Source: CAZRCG01 sp964598565 (GTDB taxonomy: Bacteria > Bdellovibrionota > UBA2394). From it: a stretch of 64,000 bases of DNA. This document shows, piece by piece, positions 35,223 through 44,434 of the stretch (position 1 is its first letter; each line of letters opens with the position of its first letter). The translations under genes were made by a program, and so were the position numbers. Location of the stretch: contig CAZRCG010000001.1 in the NCBI GenBank assembly GCA_964598565.1, forward strand, positions 496,001 through 560,000, written 5' to 3'. Under the pieces are notes generated by a model. That model saw only the letters and a list, made by a program, of their open reading frames with translations. It had not been told where the DNA came from and searched no databases.

Positions 35223-36113
35223 GTGAGCCCCTTTAGAATCATCGCTATCGTGCCAATCCATAATGGAATGCCTCACATTTTGACTTGCCTAGACTCACTC
35301 CGCAAGGAAGCCTCCTCTGACTTTACGCTTGAAACATTAGTCATTGATGACGGCTCGCAGGATGGCTCCACTCAAATAATACGACAGCATTTCCCATCGA
35401 CGACAATCCTTCCTGGAAACGGCTCGCTTTGGTGGACAGGGGCGGCGAGCATGGGAACCGATTGGGCCCTAAATCAGAATGCTGATTACATTTTTCTTTT
35501 GAACCATGACGACACCCTCGAGCCAGGTACAGTTCACAAACTTCTTGAGTTCTGCCTAAAGCAAGAAAAGAGCGTCGCATGCTCGGCGGTATTGTTAGGT
35601 GATCAGTCTGAATCTGCTTTATGCGGTTATAATCTGACTTACTTCAAATGGTATCTTCAGCCAAACATACGAAACAGATCAGAGATTACACAATCAGACT
35701 TTGTATTGCGCTGTGATCTAAACGGAGGTCATGGAGTGTTGATTCCACTGAAAGCGTTTAAAGAGCTCAGCCCTTTATGGCGGCCAAAGCTATTTCCTCA
35801 TTATGCTGGTGACTTCGATTTCTATTTCCAGATACGAAAAGCAGGATATCAGCCGTTCATTGTCGGCGGCGCGGTTGTAAAAAACACGACAGAAAGCAGT
35901 GGTTTGCTGAGCGGCACACGGCTAAGCAAAAGCTCCCAGATTGTGGGCTATCTTACAAGCAGGCGCTCCGTTTCAAACTTACGTGACCGGCCACTCCTGG
36001 CTCTGCTGAACTTTCCGTGGGGTCTAAATTTCATTTGGGCAGTGATTCTGTTCGCAGTTCCAATTTTTTGCTCTATCTTTTTCAAGTTTCGCCGAGCCAG
36101 GAACGGTGTATGA
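35223..36113 (+). CDS. GT2 glycosyltransferase, rhamnosyltransferase-like
   Basis: 296 residues from GTG 35223. IIAIVPIHNGMPHILTCLDS and LVIDDGSQDGST open the GT2 fold; GNGSLWWTGAASMG is a block common in enzymes annotated as rhamnosyl transferases; YIFLLNHDDTLEPG carries the Asp pair. DLNGGHGVLIP and HYAGDFDFYFQIRKAG follow. A C-terminal hydrophobic helix (FIWAVILFAVPIFCSIFF) may tether it to the membrane. It overlaps wzy by ATGA. Rhamnose is a fair guess given the rml genes, no more. Confidence 0.85.
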   Translation: MSPFRIIAIVPIHNGMPHILTCLDSLRKEASSDFTLETLVIDDGSQDGSTQIIRQHFPSTTILPGNGSLWWTGAASMGTDWALNQNADYIFLLNHDDTLEPGTVHKLLEFCLKQEKSVACSAVLLGDQSESALCGYNLTYFKWYLQPNIRNRSEITQSDFVLRCDLNGGHGVLIPLKAFKELSPLWRPKLFPHYAGDFDFYFQIRKAGYQPFIVGGAVVKNTTESSGLLSGTRLSKSSQIVGYLTSRRSVSNLRDRPLLALLNFPWGLNFIWAVILFAVPIFCSIFFKFRRARNGV

Positions 36114-37219
36114 ATTTTTTAGCAAGATTTTTAATATTCACCCTTCCGCTTTCGCTCCTCAGTGTGAACATAGGCGGCCTTGAATTTTATCCTGGCTTTC
36201 TGTTACTTCCCTTTGGGCTTGCCAATTTGTTACTAATGGCTAAGAGTCCACAGGCCCATATCCTGCGTTCATATTCCTTGTGGTTGGGATTCTTTTGTTT
36301 GATGATCCTAATTCAATCCACGGCCAAAGCCTTCTTAGCAAAAGATCTTCTCAAAATGATGTTCTTCATTCTTATGTTTAATTCTCTGTCTTTTCTCGCC
36401 ATCCGAAGCAAAATAGATGTCCTGAAGATTTTGGATTCGGCTATATGTTTTATGGTTATTTTTGGAGTGGCTCAAATTGTTTTAGCTCTGACGGGAAACC
36501 GCGAACTTGCGACTTTTTTGCATCTATTTTTGCATCCAGATTCTTATGGCGGCGTAGACCAGCGAGGATTTGGATTTATTCAAACCTTTCGGGTTGGCTC
36601 GCTCACTTTAGAACCAAGTTATTTCGCGTTCACGACTTCCGTTCATGCTCTTCTCACGAATAGTAAATCGACTCGTCGGTTTTGCGTCGTTGGAATCCTC
36701 ATAAGTTTTTCCTTGATTACAGTATACGCCTGGCTCGGAATTCTAGCTTATTACTTGCTACGAAAATGTCGCTTTTCAAGCCTATTTTTTTATTGGGGCG
36801 TGCTAGCTGCTCACCTATATTTTGTGGCGACACTTTACCAGGACGTGCCAGATCTGTTTTTCTTAACTTTTTTTGACCGCTATGCTGGCCTCGTCGAATT
36901 TTCGAGCCACTTTGGCTATCTGGAAATTTTGGGTGGTTCAACGGGAGTTGATGAGTCCTACCCTATAAATCTCATAAGGCCTTACAGCAACCTCGGGTCT
37001 GTTCTATTCTTATTGGGCATTCTAGGCTTTATCCTTTACATTACGATTTTGAGATCTGTCGAAAAACAGTCTAGAAAGCCCGAAGTCATTGCCATGATTT
37101 TTCTCACGATGTTTAATTTCTATTATTTGACTTCTTGGCCAGTAATCCCAGCATTTATATTTTTAGCGCTCTCGCAGGCGCACAATGAAAAAAATCGAGC
37201 TATAACGCGTGAAAGTTAG
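36110..37219 (+). CDS. wzy: Wzy-type polysaccharide polymerase (O-antigen ligase/polymerase family)
   Basis: 369 residues with about ten membrane helices and a longer periplasmic loop near residues 155-190. GSLTLEPSYFAFTTSVH, an Arg-Glu-containing loop followed by a Ser/Ala-rich helix, is typical of Wzy and O-antigen ligases, which share the fold. The ATG lies inside the GT2 stop (ATGA), and the next gene overlaps it by 11 bp. Position within a Wzx, Wzz and GT2 set favours polymerase over ligase. Primary sequence of Wzy is poorly conserved, so the call depends on topology and context. Confidence 0.82.
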   Translation: MNFLARFLIFTLPLSLLSVNIGGLEFYPGFLLLPFGLANLLLMAKSPQAHILRSYSLWLGFFCLMILIQSTAKAFLAKDLLKMMFFILMFNSLSFLAIRSKIDVLKILDSAICFMVIFGVAQIVLALTGNRELATFLHLFLHPDSYGGVDQRGFGFIQTFRVGSLTLEPSYFAFTTSVHALLTNSKSTRRFCVVGILISFSLITVYAWLGILAYYLLRKCRFSSLFFYWGVLAAHLYFVATLYQDVPDLFFLTFFDRYAGLVEFSSHFGYLEILGGSTGVDESYPINLIRPYSNLGSVLFLLGILGFILYITILRSVEKQSRKPEVIAMIFLTMFNFYYLTSWPVIPAFIFLALSQAHNEKNRAITRES

Positions 37220-37955
37220 TGTTGTCATACCGTGCTTTAATTCTGCCAACCTGATTCGCACATTAGATTCCGTGGTAAATCAAACACTCCCACCTCATGA
37301 GATTCTGCTAGTCGATGACTGCAGTTCAGACATCGCTTTCAACGAGTTATTGAATAAAGTCGCAGCCACCTATCCGGTCAAAATAATAAGAAACTCTAAA
37401 AATCTCGGGCCCGCCGCGACTAGAAATGCTGGCTGGGACTTAGCTGCGGGGGATTACATTGCATTCTTAGATTCTGACGATACTTGGCTAGTCAGCAAAC
37501 TAGAAGTTCAGCTGGCCTTTATGAAAGAACATCCCGAATATCTGATAACGACACATTTTTTTGACTTTCAAAAGAGGCGTCGACATGGTCTGGTAACCTT
37601 TCACGATTTACTTTTCTCCAATTGTATCTCTCCCTCTTGTATGATCGTCAGCAAAGCACTAACGACACGGTTTGATGAGTCCTTTCGCTACTGTGAAGAC
37701 CATGAGTTTGCCATTTCCTCTAGTTTGGTTACCCCTATCTATCTTTTAAATGGCGAGTACACACTACTAGGGCGTCGACCACACTCCCCTGGTGGGCTTT
37801 CCGCCAGCACTTGGAAAATGCGTCAAGGACAAATTAGAATTTTCTGGAAACTTTACAAACTGGGTACCATAGGTTTCGTTCGTGCTTGTTCTCTCAGCCT
37901 TTTAGCCCTCCTAAAGCACCTCTTTAAATGCATTTATTCTACGACTAAGAGCTAG
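37209..37955 (+). CDS. GT2 family glycosyltransferase
   Basis: 248 residues from GTG 37209. VSVVIPCFNSANLIRTLDSV, EILLVDDCSSD and DYIAFLDSDDTWL form a textbook GT2 N-terminal half with the SDD nucleotide-sugar site. The C-terminal part is short, with SFRYCEDHEFAISS as the ED motif. There is no transmembrane helix except possibly a weak one near the end. It is the last gene of the wzy run; a 66-bp gap follows before wzz. Confidence 0.88.
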   Translation: MKVSVVIPCFNSANLIRTLDSVVNQTLPPHEILLVDDCSSDIAFNELLNKVAATYPVKIIRNSKNLGPAATRNAGWDLAAGDYIAFLDSDDTWLVSKLEVQLAFMKEHPEYLITTHFFDFQKRRRHGLVTFHDLLFSNCISPSCMIVSKALTTRFDESFRYCEDHEFAISSSLVTPIYLLNGEYTLLGRRPHSPGGLSASTWKMRQGQIRIFWKLYKLGTIGFVRACSLSLLALLKHLFKCIYSTTKS

Positions 37956-38021
37956 ATCGAACAGTCAGTTCTGTCTGATAGGTATTTTTTTCTAACTATA
38001 AGTGCAAAGCTGAGTGTAGAA

Positions 38022-39104
38022 GTGAGTATGACTAGTCCGACAGATGGCGTAAACATAGTCGAGGTTTGGAACCTTATTGCCGAGAAAAGAAAGTTATTTC
38101 TTTCCGTCGTAGGTGCTTTTTTTATTTTAGGATTAATTCTCTGTGTTGTTCTGCCTAAGAACTACCAGTCAAAGGCCTCTATCTTGCCTGCCATTTCTGG
38201 CCAAGATGGTGTAGGAAAAACAACAGACCAGCTGGGTGCAATAGCAGGTCTGTTGGGAGCAGATTTTGGTCGATCAAGCTCAACAAAGATTCTCATTTCT
38301 GTACTAAAAAGTCGAACCCTGGGCGATCGGGTAATTGAAAGGCTGAAACTCTGGGATCAACTGGTTCCTCAAGAGCCCGGTGGGGATGCCTCTGAAACAG
38401 CCAATCTCAAAAGACGGGAAATCGCCTATCGAATATTTTCAAGTAAGATAAAAATCAAAGAAGATAAAGAGTTACCCACGATAGTTTTGACTGCAACGTT
38501 TAACGACCCAGATACAGCATCTGCTGTGCTTACAACTTATCTGGATGAGCTCCAACATTTTCTAAATAGCAGCACCATGACGATTGCCAAGCGCAATCGT
38601 CAATTTATTGAGGATCGTCTGGTTGAAAATGATGCAACGCTCCTCCGCCTCGGAACCGAACTAGCACAGTTTTATCAAAGAAATGCCGTTTCCAATGCCC
38701 ATGGTTCTCTAGACGTCGTTCTGAATAAAAATGACCCCTCGGGTATTTCCAAAGAATCCATCCCTACGAGGGCTAGTCATACAATCAAAAATGTTCCAAA
38801 CAAAGTTTATTTTGAGCACCTATCATCGCAAAGAGAAATTCTGAGAAATGTCAACGGCCTACTATCTACTCAACGTGAAATTGCTCGAATTGATGAGGTC
38901 AAAGAGGAGATATCGTTCCAAACCCTCGACGCACCAAAAAGCCCTGCCCTGCCGTCTGGCCCTAGAAAGATTTTTATTTTAGCTATATTCTCTTTCCTAG
39001 GCCTAATTCTTGCCTTTAGCCTCGTGTATGCCTCGCAATACTGGCATTCGCTGAAGAAAGCGAAAAACTCGCGCAGTCTGCAAGAAGCGATTGCCTTTAG
39101 GTAA
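38022..39104 (+). CDS. wzz: Wzz/PCP chain-length determinant without kinase domain
   Basis: 360 residues from GTG 38022, or 358 from ATG 38028. A helix at about residues 28-47 (LFLSVVGAFFILGLILCVVL) is followed by NYQSKASILP, a long periplasmic coiled coil (residues 180-290), a Pro-rich motif (DAPKSPALPSGPRKIF) and a second helix, the standard polysaccharide co-polymerase layout. It sets modal polymer length with Wzy. There is no tyrosine kinase domain or Walker motif, and no separate Wzc-type kinase or phosphatase lies in the window. It ends convergent with the FkbM gene, 56 bp away. Confidence 0.9.
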   Translation: MSMTSPTDGVNIVEVWNLIAEKRKLFLSVVGAFFILGLILCVVLPKNYQSKASILPAISGQDGVGKTTDQLGAIAGLLGADFGRSSSTKILISVLKSRTLGDRVIERLKLWDQLVPQEPGGDASETANLKRREIAYRIFSSKIKIKEDKELPTIVLTATFNDPDTASAVLTTYLDELQHFLNSSTMTIAKRNRQFIEDRLVENDATLLRLGTELAQFYQRNAVSNAHGSLDVVLNKNDPSGISKESIPTRASHTIKNVPNKVYFEHLSSQREILRNVNGLLSTQREIARIDEVKEEISFQTLDAPKSPALPSGPRKIFILAIFSFLGLILAFSLVYASQYWHSLKKAKNSRSLQEAIAFR

Positions 39105-39160
39105 TGTACCTACTTACCGATCGCACACGCGCAATTCAGTTCTGTTGCCGAATCAATCAC

Positions 39161-40132
39161 CTACGCTCGCACAGCCTCGGCAATACTCAACCCTTCCTGG
39201 TAGTTTGGGAGTCGCTCTAGCTTCTGAAGGACCGACTGATTGTCTCTGTGAATCAAAACGGTTGTTTCATGCAGCGGATAGATGGTCTTGCAAACGAGGC
39301 TCGGATAATCCAAAAAAAATCGCTCTAGAATGGCACTAGACCGTTCACCAGAAACAGGGTGATAGGACGCAATCAAACAAACGCATTCGGGAAAGCGAGC
39401 AAGTAAATCGACCAAATTGGCCCCCAAATGAACCTCAACCCCTTCGATATCCATTTTCAATATATCGAGTCGTCTAATTTCATGGTCATCTACCAACTTT
39501 GCGAGTGTCGTTACAGGTATCGAGACTCCACCCATTTCCCCCTCCACAAGCTTACTCGCACCCACTTCACTCATTCTCAGTTCCGCCATTCCACTAAAAT
39601 GCGAGAGCCCCGAAGATATTGCCTCATAATTTTCAAGATCATTCATCGCTAGGTTCTTCTTTAACATCGTAAAGGCTCGGTTATCTGGTTCAAGAAAGTA
39701 CACTTTACCCGAAAAGGCTCGCTTGGCGAAATAGATGCCGCTTAAGCCTGTCGATGCCCCTGCATCAATACACACAGATTCAGGTGTCAAAATATCCAGT
39801 AGGGTGTAACCACGAAGTTCGTTAATCAGCTCAAACATTGGAAAATGGTCTACATAAAAAATCTCCCGTCCAATCTCAATACGCCAAGCATTTCGAAAGA
39901 CATCAAACGAGAAACAAGGCTCATATTCCCAAGTGGGTGCATACCCATATCGAGGGTCAAAGCTAATGCAATACTTACTGCCAACCCACGACACCTGGAA
40001 GTCCTTGAGAGAACCGAAATCTCGCTCTGTTCTAGCTATCAACCTTTGCATAAAATAATTGCGTGCAAAAACAAGAGCTGCTCTTCGCGACTGCTTTCTA
40101 AACCAATTCTTAAAAATATGGGTGCTATACAC
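39161..40132 (-). CDS. FkbM family methyltransferase
   Basis: 323 residues from GTG 40132. The SAM motif CIDAGASTGLSGIYFAK, YFLEPDNRAFTMLKKNL, then LDILKMDIEGVEVHLG, which is the defining FkbM block. About 100 residues upstream (EREFGSL-type helix and beta segments) are unassigned. FkbM enzymes methylate sugar hydroxyls in polysaccharides and antibiotics; a cap or side-chain methyl on the polymer is plausible. Last gene of the minus block 39.2-48.1 kb, 118 bp after the SLBB gene. Confidence 0.87.
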   Translation of the reverse strand: MYSTHIFKNWFRKQSRRAALVFARNYFMQRLIARTERDFGSLKDFQVSWVGSKYCISFDPRYGYAPTWEYEPCFSFDVFRNAWRIEIGREIFYVDHFPMFELINELRGYTLLDILTPESVCIDAGASTGLSGIYFAKRAFSGKVYFLEPDNRAFTMLKKNLAMNDLENYEAISSGLSHFSGMAELRMSEVGASKLVEGEMGGVSIPVTTLAKLVDDHEIRRLDILKMDIEGVEVHLGANLVDLLARFPECVCLIASYHPVSGERSSAILERFFLDYPSLVCKTIYPLHETTVLIHRDNQSVLQKLERLPNYQEGLSIAEAVRA

Positions 40133-40250
40133 GATTGGTTGAACTCAACACGACGTTAGCCATTGGAATCAAGTTTCGTTTCTAAGTTAGCAAATTGAGG
40201 GCCAGACAAACGCATGCGCTTAACCAAATGCGACTGTCTTGTGAAGCTTC

Positions 40251-41297
40251 TCACTTAAAAATTGCAATGGACGTTAGGGCCAAGCCAGCAATAGTCGTCA
40301 TCAGGGTCACGTAAAACTCTGGCCCAAGCTTACTCTCACCCACGACAATCGTATCGCCTGGATTGACTTGGATGGGGCTGTTCATGCTTGCATTGACTAC
40401 CTTACCATTCATTCCGTAGACGACGAGGTCGGTTCTTCCAAGTCTTGAAAGACCACCTGACAATGCAATATATTTGCCCAGAGAATGATGGGGAATAAAC
40501 TCCTGTTTCCCCGGATTCTTGACCCCACCCAAAACAAACACTTCTCCAGTATAGGTAGGGTAAGCGATATGGTCATTTGGAAGATTTAATACCGAGTTAT
40601 CAAACTCATTGTCGATCGTAAACTTATGCGGAGAATGAAGGGTATCGCCATTCTTTAAGAATGTTGATTTCAGTTCCTTCTCATCATTTTGAATGAATAG
40701 AACCTGTCTTCGATTAGTCTCATCATATCTAATAAGGGTCAACTTCTTGCCTTCTGCTAGGCCAACGGTAAATCCTCCGCTCAATTGAATTAGATCCCAC
40801 GCAGAAGTCTCTTCTTTGACGGAAATTTCATACAGTCCTGGGAATTGAACTGTGCCCTGAACTCGAGCGCTTGCAACTTTTCTTGGCACATAAACGACAT
40901 CATTCTCCTGCAGATACGGGTTATCATCCAACATTCCCTCTCGAAAGAGCCGAACAAGACTCACTGTTCTTGATGATTTTCCTTTTCGTCTCAGCTCAAT
41001 CCGATTCTCTGCTGAAAATAAGTTCACTCCACCGGCGAGTTGCAATGCCCTCAATAGGCGATCGCCCGAATTTATTCTGTATGTCCCCGGGCTCACAACT
41101 TCACCAAGTACATGAATATCTATACCACCTGACGAATAGTCCATTTTGGCAGCCTCTTCATGGGAAAGCCTTTGTGAGCCTGGCCCCCGTCCTACCGACG
41201 GGCCGCCCAATTCCCCAAAGTTAACTTGTCCCCAAAGCTTCAATGGAGCAGGCAAAACGATACCGCCCAAAAAACAATAAAGCATCCACTTAACCAT
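40251..41297 (-). CDS. SLBB-repeat polysaccharide export protein (Wza/OPX-related)
   Basis: 348 residues. Signal peptide at 1-23 (MLYCFLGGIVLPAPLKLW, cleavage near WGQ), no lipobox Cys. Three SLBB domains follow: IDIHVLGEVVSPGTYRI, ARVQGTVQFPGLYEI and EVFVLGGVKNPGKQEF, each with the LxLAGG-like turn (LQLAGGVNL, IQLSGGFTV, IALSGGLSR). A C-terminal hydrophobic helix (FYVTLMTTIAGLALTSIAIF) could span a membrane. The N-terminal Poly_export domain of Wza (about 100 residues with a YxLGPGD motif) is absent. It may therefore be a partial channel, or pair with an unseen protein. A PCP is coded nearby, so an export role is likely. Confidence 0.8.
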   Translation of the reverse strand: MVKWMLYCFLGGIVLPAPLKLWGQVNFGELGGPSVGRGPGSQRLSHEEAAKMDYSSGGIDIHVLGEVVSPGTYRINSGDRLLRALQLAGGVNLFSAENRIELRRKGKSSRTVSLVRLFREGMLDDNPYLQENDVVYVPRKVASARVQGTVQFPGLYEISVKEETSAWDLIQLSGGFTVGLAEGKKLTLIRYDETNRRQVLFIQNDEKELKSTFLKNGDTLHSPHKFTIDNEFDNSVLNLPNDHIAYPTYTGEVFVLGGVKNPGKQEFIPHHSLGKYIALSGGLSRLGRTDLVVYGMNGKVVNASMNSPIQVNPGDTIVVGESKLGPEFYVTLMTTIAGLALTSIAIFK

Positions 41298-41353
41298 CTT
41301 CCGTTTCTAGTTGATTCCGGAAGCAATGCCAACACTATGATGAAATAATGAGC

Positions 41354-42538
41354 TCAGCGGGTTAAAACTAATGACGAGATAATGTCAAATAGTCGCCTAT
41401 TGAATTGATCTTGACTCAGTTCATTTAGCCGCCTCGAGCCCTTTTCAATCAATTCTTTACAGAGAACATCGTCAGTCCAAAGTCGCTCTATTGTTCGCGT
41501 AAGTTCTTCCACTGATTCAGGCCTGAAATACAGAGCGGCATCGCCAAGCTGCTCTGGCATTCCATAAATTCCAGACACCGCAACTGGACAATTCATCGAG
41601 AAAGCTTCAAGGGGCGGTATATTAGTGGGGCCAAAGAAGGTTGGCATAACCAGCGCCCTAGCTCTTCTATAAATTGCTTTAAGTTCAAATTCTTCAATAT
41701 ACCCAAGAAATATGACCTGGCTCGTCAGTTCTAAGCGCTCTACTTCCATCTTTATTTTTTCATACGCGTTCTTCGGAGATCCAGAGAGTACTAAGGCGAT
41801 ATCAGGATGCATTGCCTTCACTGCATGGATTGCTTGAACTAGTCTAAAGTGATTTTTATGTTCCCAGAATTGAGCGGGATAAAACAAAAACTTCTTTGGG
41901 ATCTTTTTCAAGATTGAGAGGTCTTCTGTCCTCTCGCCCTCCCCCCCTACAAACGATGGTGGTGGAGCGTATGGCAACGTGAACACTTTGTTTGGATCTG
42001 TTCCATAGGATTCTGTTACATGGACTTTGCCAATTCTTGAATCAACCAAAACTCCCTTGCTGAATCTTACAATATTTGAATAGAGATACTCCCGACTTAG
42101 ATACTCTCTAGGCGAGCCGACCTCCGGAAAGCGCCTCTCATATCTATGCATCAAATCATGAACGGCTACCAGAGAGTCTACGGGCAATAGAAAGCTAAAA
42201 ATATCTTGAGAGGGGAAAAGCCAAAGATCACAAGCCTCTGCATCGATTTTCGAGACATCTGAAAAGAATTTAGTTCCCAGCTTCTGCTGAGTCAGCACCG
42301 GGATAAATCTAAAATACCTATAAAATATTTTCGACAGAAGAGTCCGGCGAAACGGGATGCCACGAATACAAAATGAAGCCAGGATGGGCCTCCACAAATC
42401 GTCCAAGTAGGCCGCCACTATTTCAAACTCTGAACTCTGAATTTTCTGCAAGGCCCCCAAAACAGATAAGTTATACTGAAACATTCCCCCAGAGTTCGGT
42501 CTACAAGCGAGCCAAACTCCTAATTTTACTTTCGTCAT
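41354..42538 (-). CDS. GT4-type (GT-B) glycosyltransferase
   Basis: 394 residues from ATG 42538, which overlaps the methyltransferase stop (ATGA); the longer frame to 42598 lies inside that gene. N-terminal domain carries VKLGVWLACRPNSGGMFQYN and LVAVHDLMHRYERRF. The C-terminal domain has FLFYPAQFWEHKNHFRL, IALVLSGS, QVIFLGYIEEFELKAIY and PTFFGPTNIPPLEAF, the acidic and proline pattern (EX7E-like) of GT4. It probably transfers a sugar to the lipid-linked chain. Donor unknown; rhamnosyl and mannosyl enzymes have this layout. Confidence 0.88.
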   Translation of the reverse strand: MTKVKLGVWLACRPNSGGMFQYNLSVLGALQKIQSSEFEIVAAYLDDLWRPILASFCIRGIPFRRTLLSKIFYRYFRFIPVLTQQKLGTKFFSDVSKIDAEACDLWLFPSQDIFSFLLPVDSLVAVHDLMHRYERRFPEVGSPREYLSREYLYSNIVRFSKGVLVDSRIGKVHVTESYGTDPNKVFTLPYAPPPSFVGGEGERTEDLSILKKIPKKFLFYPAQFWEHKNHFRLVQAIHAVKAMHPDIALVLSGSPKNAYEKIKMEVERLELTSQVIFLGYIEEFELKAIYRRARALVMPTFFGPTNIPPLEAFSMNCPVAVSGIYGMPEQLGDAALYFRPESVEELTRTIERLWTDDVLCKELIEKGSRRLNELSQDQFNRRLFDIISSLVLTR

Positions 42539-43302
42539 GCCCTGCCTACAAAACAGGCTCCCCACGAAGAAAGGCTCAGTTCCTCCCCCGTCATCCACTC
42601 TCGGGCATAGAGGACTTCAAATCCCATTTGGCTCATGAAGAACTTCACTTCAGGAATAAAAAAATAACGCATCGAGTGTTTCTCTTGTAGTTCATGGAGA
42701 CTTGCCGCCATCTTGTCTTTTATAAATATCTGATAATCGACGTCGACAATATTCTCGCTAAAACGATTATGAGGCTCAGCTACTCGCACAACACTTAGAA
42801 AGTCATTCTCAAACCTCTTTACTGTCACTCGAGGCTTCTGATCAAGAACCGCCGGCCCGTACCAACAATCAAAGACCATGATCGCTCCAGGATCAAGATG
42901 TTCTCTGGATGTTCTTAAAAAATCCACCAAGTCTTGGTTACTTGTCTGATAACTAAAAACGTGAAACAAAGAAATGACCGCATCGAATGTCCCGTTCTGG
43001 CGAAAACTACGAACATCCCCCTTGAAGAATCTAAGAGCTCCAGTAAAATTTTTGTCAGCCTTCATACAATTTTGACTGGCTTGCTCAAGCATCCGGTCTG
43101 AAAAGTCGACCCCCGTTACATCAAAGTGTCGCTCTGCCAGCAAAGCAGCATGCCTCCCGGTACCGCACCCCAAATCCAAAATTCTACGTGCTTTCGGTGC
43201 AAACGCCTTCAAAAGTGTCACGACGTGGTCTACTTCGGCTACATAATTTTTGTCTTTGTAGAGGAGGTCGTAGTACTTAGCATAATCGAGAAAAACCGAC
43301 AT
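42535..43302 (-). CDS. Class I SAM-dependent methyltransferase
   Basis: 255 residues from ATG 43302, which overlaps the aminotransferase TGA (TGATG). YYDLLYKDKNYVAEVDHV opens it, RILDLGCGTGRHAALLA is motif I, VTGVDFSDRML motif II, and FDAVISLFHVFSYQ motif IV. The C-terminal beta region (SMRYFFIPEVKFFMSQMGF) is common in N- or O-methylases of amino or deoxy sugars. Coupled to the DegT-type aminotransferase, it may methylate the amino sugar (an N-methylated perosamine-like residue), which is inference. Confidence 0.85.
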   Translation of the reverse strand: MSVFLDYAKYYDLLYKDKNYVAEVDHVVTLLKAFAPKARRILDLGCGTGRHAALLAERHFDVTGVDFSDRMLEQASQNCMKADKNFTGALRFFKGDVRSFRQNGTFDAVISLFHVFSYQTSNQDLVDFLRTSREHLDPGAIMVFDCWYGPAVLDQKPRVTVKRFENDFLSVVRVAEPHNRFSENIVDVDYQIFIKDKMAASLHELQEKHSMRYFFIPEVKFFMSQMGFEVLYAREWMTGEELSLSSWGACFVGRA

Positions 43303-44429
43303 CAAGACGCTCGCTTCAAAATATTTTTCAGAACGTCCGCAACATAACAGATTTCACGCTCAGTAATTGCTACGCCGCTAGGCAAATAAAAACCCCGCTT
43401 CGCCAGGATCTCAGAAATAGGATATTGCTCAGCCTTAAACAAGCCACTGTTTTTAAAAACAGGCTGCAAATGCATTGGAAAAAAGAATGGCCGAGTTCCT
43501 ATTCCCTCCGCCTGAAGCAGGCTCATCACAGTCTCAGCGCTCTGAGAAACTTTGTCTTTCAGTACAATTCCAAACACCCAGTAAATATTGTCAGCGTCGT
43601 TTGTTCGCTCCATGGGAAGCTGGATCAAGTCTCCCAAATCCCCTAGCAGGGAAGTATACAAGGCACCCATCTTTCGCTTTCGATCTACAAATTCATCCAG
43701 CCTTTCCAACTGAGCTAGCCCTAAGGCCGCTTGTAAACTTGTCATTCGAAAGTTCCAACCTAACTCCTCATGAACAAAACGCCTTCCCGACGTAAAACAT
43801 AAATTACGAAGCTGTCGGCACCGTTCCGCTAAAAGAGGGTCATTAGTTAAAATCATCCCCCCCTCTCCCGTTGTGATATGTTTATTGGGATAAAAGCTAA
43901 ACACACTTAGATCCCCAAAACTACCGCAGGGCCTACCCCGATAAGCTTGGCCATGCATTTCAGCTGCATCTTCAATGACTTTTAACTGATAGCGCTCCGC
44001 CAATTCTAGAATAACGGCCATCTCCGAGGGCAAACCATAAATATGAACTGGCATAATGGCCTTGGTCCGGGGAGTGATTTTCGCTTCAATCGAAGTCACA
44101 TCCATATTCCAGGTCTTTGGGTCACTGTCTACTAAAACGGGGGTTGCTCCAGAGCGAACAATTGCGGATGCACAGGATACAATTGTGAAGGTTGGCAGAA
44201 GCACTTCGTCTCCTGGTCCCAGATTTAAGGCTCGAACAGATGTCTCCAAAGCGACAGATCCATTACAAACGGCAATTCCATATTTTCGACCCATACGATT
44301 CGCGAACTTATCCTCAAAAGCTCTTACGAACGGACCTTCCGATGAAATCCAACCACTATCGATACATTCAATGAGATACTTCTTCTCATTCCCATCCAGT
44401 AGAGGCTTGTTTACGGGAACGCTAATCAC
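43302..44429 (-). CDS. DegT/DnrJ/EryC1/StrS aminotransferase, GDP-perosamine-synthase-like
   Basis: 375 residues. PLP-dependent: FSFYPNKHITTGEGG holds the Schiff-base Lys, EDAAEMHGQAYRG the cofactor Asp, and NGSVALETSVRAL and GDEVLLPTFTIVS are family blocks. The start VPVNKPLLDGNEKKYL and C-terminal GIGTRPFFFPMHLQPVF resemble GDP-perosamine synthases and relatives. Its likely substrate, GDP-4-keto-6-deoxymannose, is made by Gmd in the same minus block. A dTDP-4-keto-6-deoxyglucose substrate from RmlB is the alternative. It lies between a cupin protein (6 bp) and a methyltransferase (TGATG). Confidence 0.85.
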   Translation of the reverse strand: MISVPVNKPLLDGNEKKYLIECIDSGWISSEGPFVRAFEDKFANRMGRKYGIAVCNGSVALETSVRALNLGPGDEVLLPTFTIVSCASAIVRSGATPVLVDSDPKTWNMDVTSIEAKITPRTKAIMPVHIYGLPSEMAVILELAERYQLKVIEDAAEMHGQAYRGRPCGSFGDLSVFSFYPNKHITTGEGGMILTNDPLLAERCRQLRNLCFTSGRRFVHEELGWNFRMTSLQAALGLAQLERLDEFVDRKRKMGALYTSLLGDLGDLIQLPMERTNDADNIYWVFGIVLKDKVSQSAETVMSLLQAEGIGTRPFFFPMHLQPVFKNSGLFKAEQYPISEILAKRGFYLPSGVAITEREICYVADVLKNILKRAS

Positions 44430-44434
44430 TTCAA

